Assembly: GCA_023954475.1 (NCBI GenBank)
Contig: JAMLHW010000025.1
Span: 1 to 32,750, forward strand
DNA: 32,750 nucleotides
DNA from: Anaerolineae bacterium
Lineage (GTDB): Bacteria > Chloroflexota > Anaerolineae > Promineifilales > Promineifilaceae
Reading direction: 5' to 3'
Shown: piece by piece, positions 31,923 to 32,750 of the stretch
Layout of the letters: each line of letters starts with the position of its first letter
Numbering within the stretch: the first letter of the stretch is position 1
Position numbers and translations under genes: made by a program
Notes under the pieces: model-generated
Database searches by the model: none
Told to the model about the DNA's origin: nothing
Seen by the model: only the letters and a program-made list of their open reading frames with translations

Positions 31923-32330
31923 TCAAGTGACCAATTCGGCCGATTCGACAGCCAGCGTAAACTGTTCCAGGGCGATCAGATCGCCGCGTGCGCCGGTTTC
32001 GGCCGCAATCTCCCACGACACCGGCCACACGTCTGCTTTCCATTCCAGTACCGGCTTGCGGTTCTTGTCCAGAAACGCCACCGTCATCGTTTTGCGTTCC
32101 AGCTTGCCCACACGGGCGGCGTACCACCAGCGATAAAATTCGGCCGAATCCAACTGACCGCGGCGCAAGGTGATATTGCCGAACGCGACGCGTCCGGGGC
32201 GCTTGCGCAGGATGACGTCGTCGCCGTCCTGAAATTCGACGACCTCGATGTGGCCGGAAAGCCCGTCGAGCGCGTCAAACACCGTCGCGCGGAAGCCGTC
32301 AATTGTAATGAGAAAGCTCTCGGCAGCCAT
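31923..32330 (-). CDS. Second tail-tube-like protein, T4 gp19 family
   Basis: A 135-residue paralogue of the protein at 31454. It shares VVEFQDGDD, LRKRPGR, FGNITLRRG, the WW of EFYRWWYAAR, MTVAFLDKN and a WPVSWE strand. At DNA level 22 bases are identical between the two genes (31746-31767 and 32218-32239), so the pair arose by duplication or gene conversion. The shorter N-terminus and a different loop after the first strands suggest two distinct tube rings or a cap. GAGG lies 11 bases before the ATG, a weak spacing. It probably starts a two-gene unit; further parts would lie beyond the right edge or elsewhere. Two TCGGCCGA copies. Confidence 0.83.
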   Translation of the reverse strand: MAAESFLITIDGFRATVFDALDGLSGHIEVVEFQDGDDVILRKRPGRVAFGNITLRRGQLDSAEFYRWWYAARVGKLERKTMTVAFLDKNRKPVLEWKADVWPVSWEIAAETGARGDLIALEQFTLAVESAELVT

Positions 32331-32396
32331 AAAAGACGATCCTCACTGTGTATTGTAGAGGAACGGCATCACAGTTCAAGACATTCGGCATTGAAA

Positions 32397-32425
32397 AACC
32401 GAGTATTTCTGAAAAACGCGGTTTC
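32397..32425. repeat. Degenerate copy of the AAAACCG hairpin
   Basis: AAACCGAGT (32397-32405) faces AACGCGGTTT (32416-32425), a stem with one mismatch. Stem sequence and the TGAAAA loop end resemble the terminator at 30678-30710, suggesting a small dispersed hairpin family. Confidence 0.5.
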
Positions 32426-32471
32426 TGCAGTTGCCTCTGATACTCTGACTTTATAATTTTGAGTGGTTCCG

Positions 32472-32525
32472 GGAGCGCGACCATCCTGGTCGCTTCTTCA
32501 CCGGCAAGCAGGATGCTTGCGCTCC
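32472..32525. repeat. Three-way-junction palindrome (REP-like)
   Basis: Outer GGAGC/GCTCC (32472-32476 and 32521-32525) encloses two hairpins with 7-bp stems and 3-base loops: GCGACCA/TGGTCGC (32477-32493) and GCAAGCA/TGCTTGC (32504-32520). The loops TCC and GGA are complementary. Such twin hairpins resemble REP/BIME elements that depend on a REP-associated transposase. It lies between the tail-tube unit and the right-edge gene. Confidence 0.7.
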
Positions 32526-32552
32526 AATCCGCAGATTGAGAAATTTTCGGGA

Positions 32553-32750
32553 CTAGGATGACGGCGGCAGCAGCAAGCTCGCCTTAATTGCCTCACGCCT
32601 CTCAGAAGATTGCAAATGTGCTAATTTCAAACTTTCAAGAAGTAGCCAATTTACAGCCATATAACGTTCCAAAAGTTCAACCCGTTGATTTGTCCAAGCT
32701 CGACCAAAATCCATCCCACGCCTTAACTTCATTAAATATGTCAATTGATC
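32553..32750 (-). CDS. 3' end of a gene of unknown function
   Basis: A frame of 65 codons runs from the right edge to TAG at 32553-32555. It reads WTNQRVELLERYMAVNWLLL, then SSERREAIKASLLLPPSS, a largely helical and amphipathic sequence. The start lies outside the window. I do not recognise the family. It may belong with the tail-tube genes, which lie on the same strand 222 bases downstream, but the palindrome between them argues for separate units. Confidence 0.45.
   Translation of the reverse strand, partial: DQLTYLMKLRRGMDFGRAWTNQRVELLERYMAVNWLLLESLKLAHLQSSERREAIKASLLLPPSS

Overview
The window reads as chromosomal DNA of a free-living bacterium of mid-range GC. Gene content and style suggest a Chloroflexota lineage (Anaerolineae or a relative): Thr/Ala/Pro/Glu-rich surface stalks, an anchored pullulanase, no outer-membrane genes, and promoters sitting directly on start codons. 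That assignment is inference from protein character; no search was possible. I found no rRNA, tRNA, CRISPR array or intact mobile element.

Layout. 1-4.9 kb (+): a YjbR-like protein, a large secreted and membrane-anchored pullulanase, and a deoxynucleoside kinase. 4.9-14.5 kb (-): a near-continuous gene string gmd, phosphohexomutase, thioesterase, LysE-type exporter, MBL-fold hydrolase, tatD, GT2 and GT4 glycosyltransferases, then an ABC-F protein. Its upstream gap holds a good sigma70-like promoter. It centres on nucleotide-sugar and glycan synthesis. 14.5-19.7 kb (-): a second tight unit, HerA-like ATPase, SDR, epimerase and methyltransferase-like protein. 20-21.8 kb (+): pckA with its own terminator. 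21.8-25.5 kb (+): OmpR-type regulator, membrane-anchored PDZ protein, histidine kinase, with three 11-bp-spaced direct repeats between the first two. 25.6-25.8 kb: an apparent free-standing structured small RNA. 25.9-31.3 kb: a metal/sulfur block of an unusual MerR regulator, a Zn/Cd/Pb-type P-ATPase behind a textbook MerR operator, two rhodaneses, an ICMT-like methyltransferase and a TPMT-like methyltransferase. 31.4-32.75 kb (-): two paralogous gp19-type tail-tube proteins (phage or contractile injection system) and the 3' end of an unknown gene.

The most striking signal crosses all of this. The 8-bp palindrome TCGGCCGA occurs 57 times by eye (about one per 575 bp, versus less than one expected by base composition), almost always flanked by A/T on both sides. 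It behaves like the cyanobacterial HIP1 element, is strongly biased to the reading frame giving Ser-Ala-Glu/Asp, and also lies in the spacers of two predicted promoters. Other items to follow up: the small RNA with a possible kissing-loop contact, a nine-codon reading frame coupled to the P-ATPase start, a zinc-ribbon-like insertion in that ATPase, and a 7-bp tandem repeat at the 5' end of a glycosyltransferase gene.
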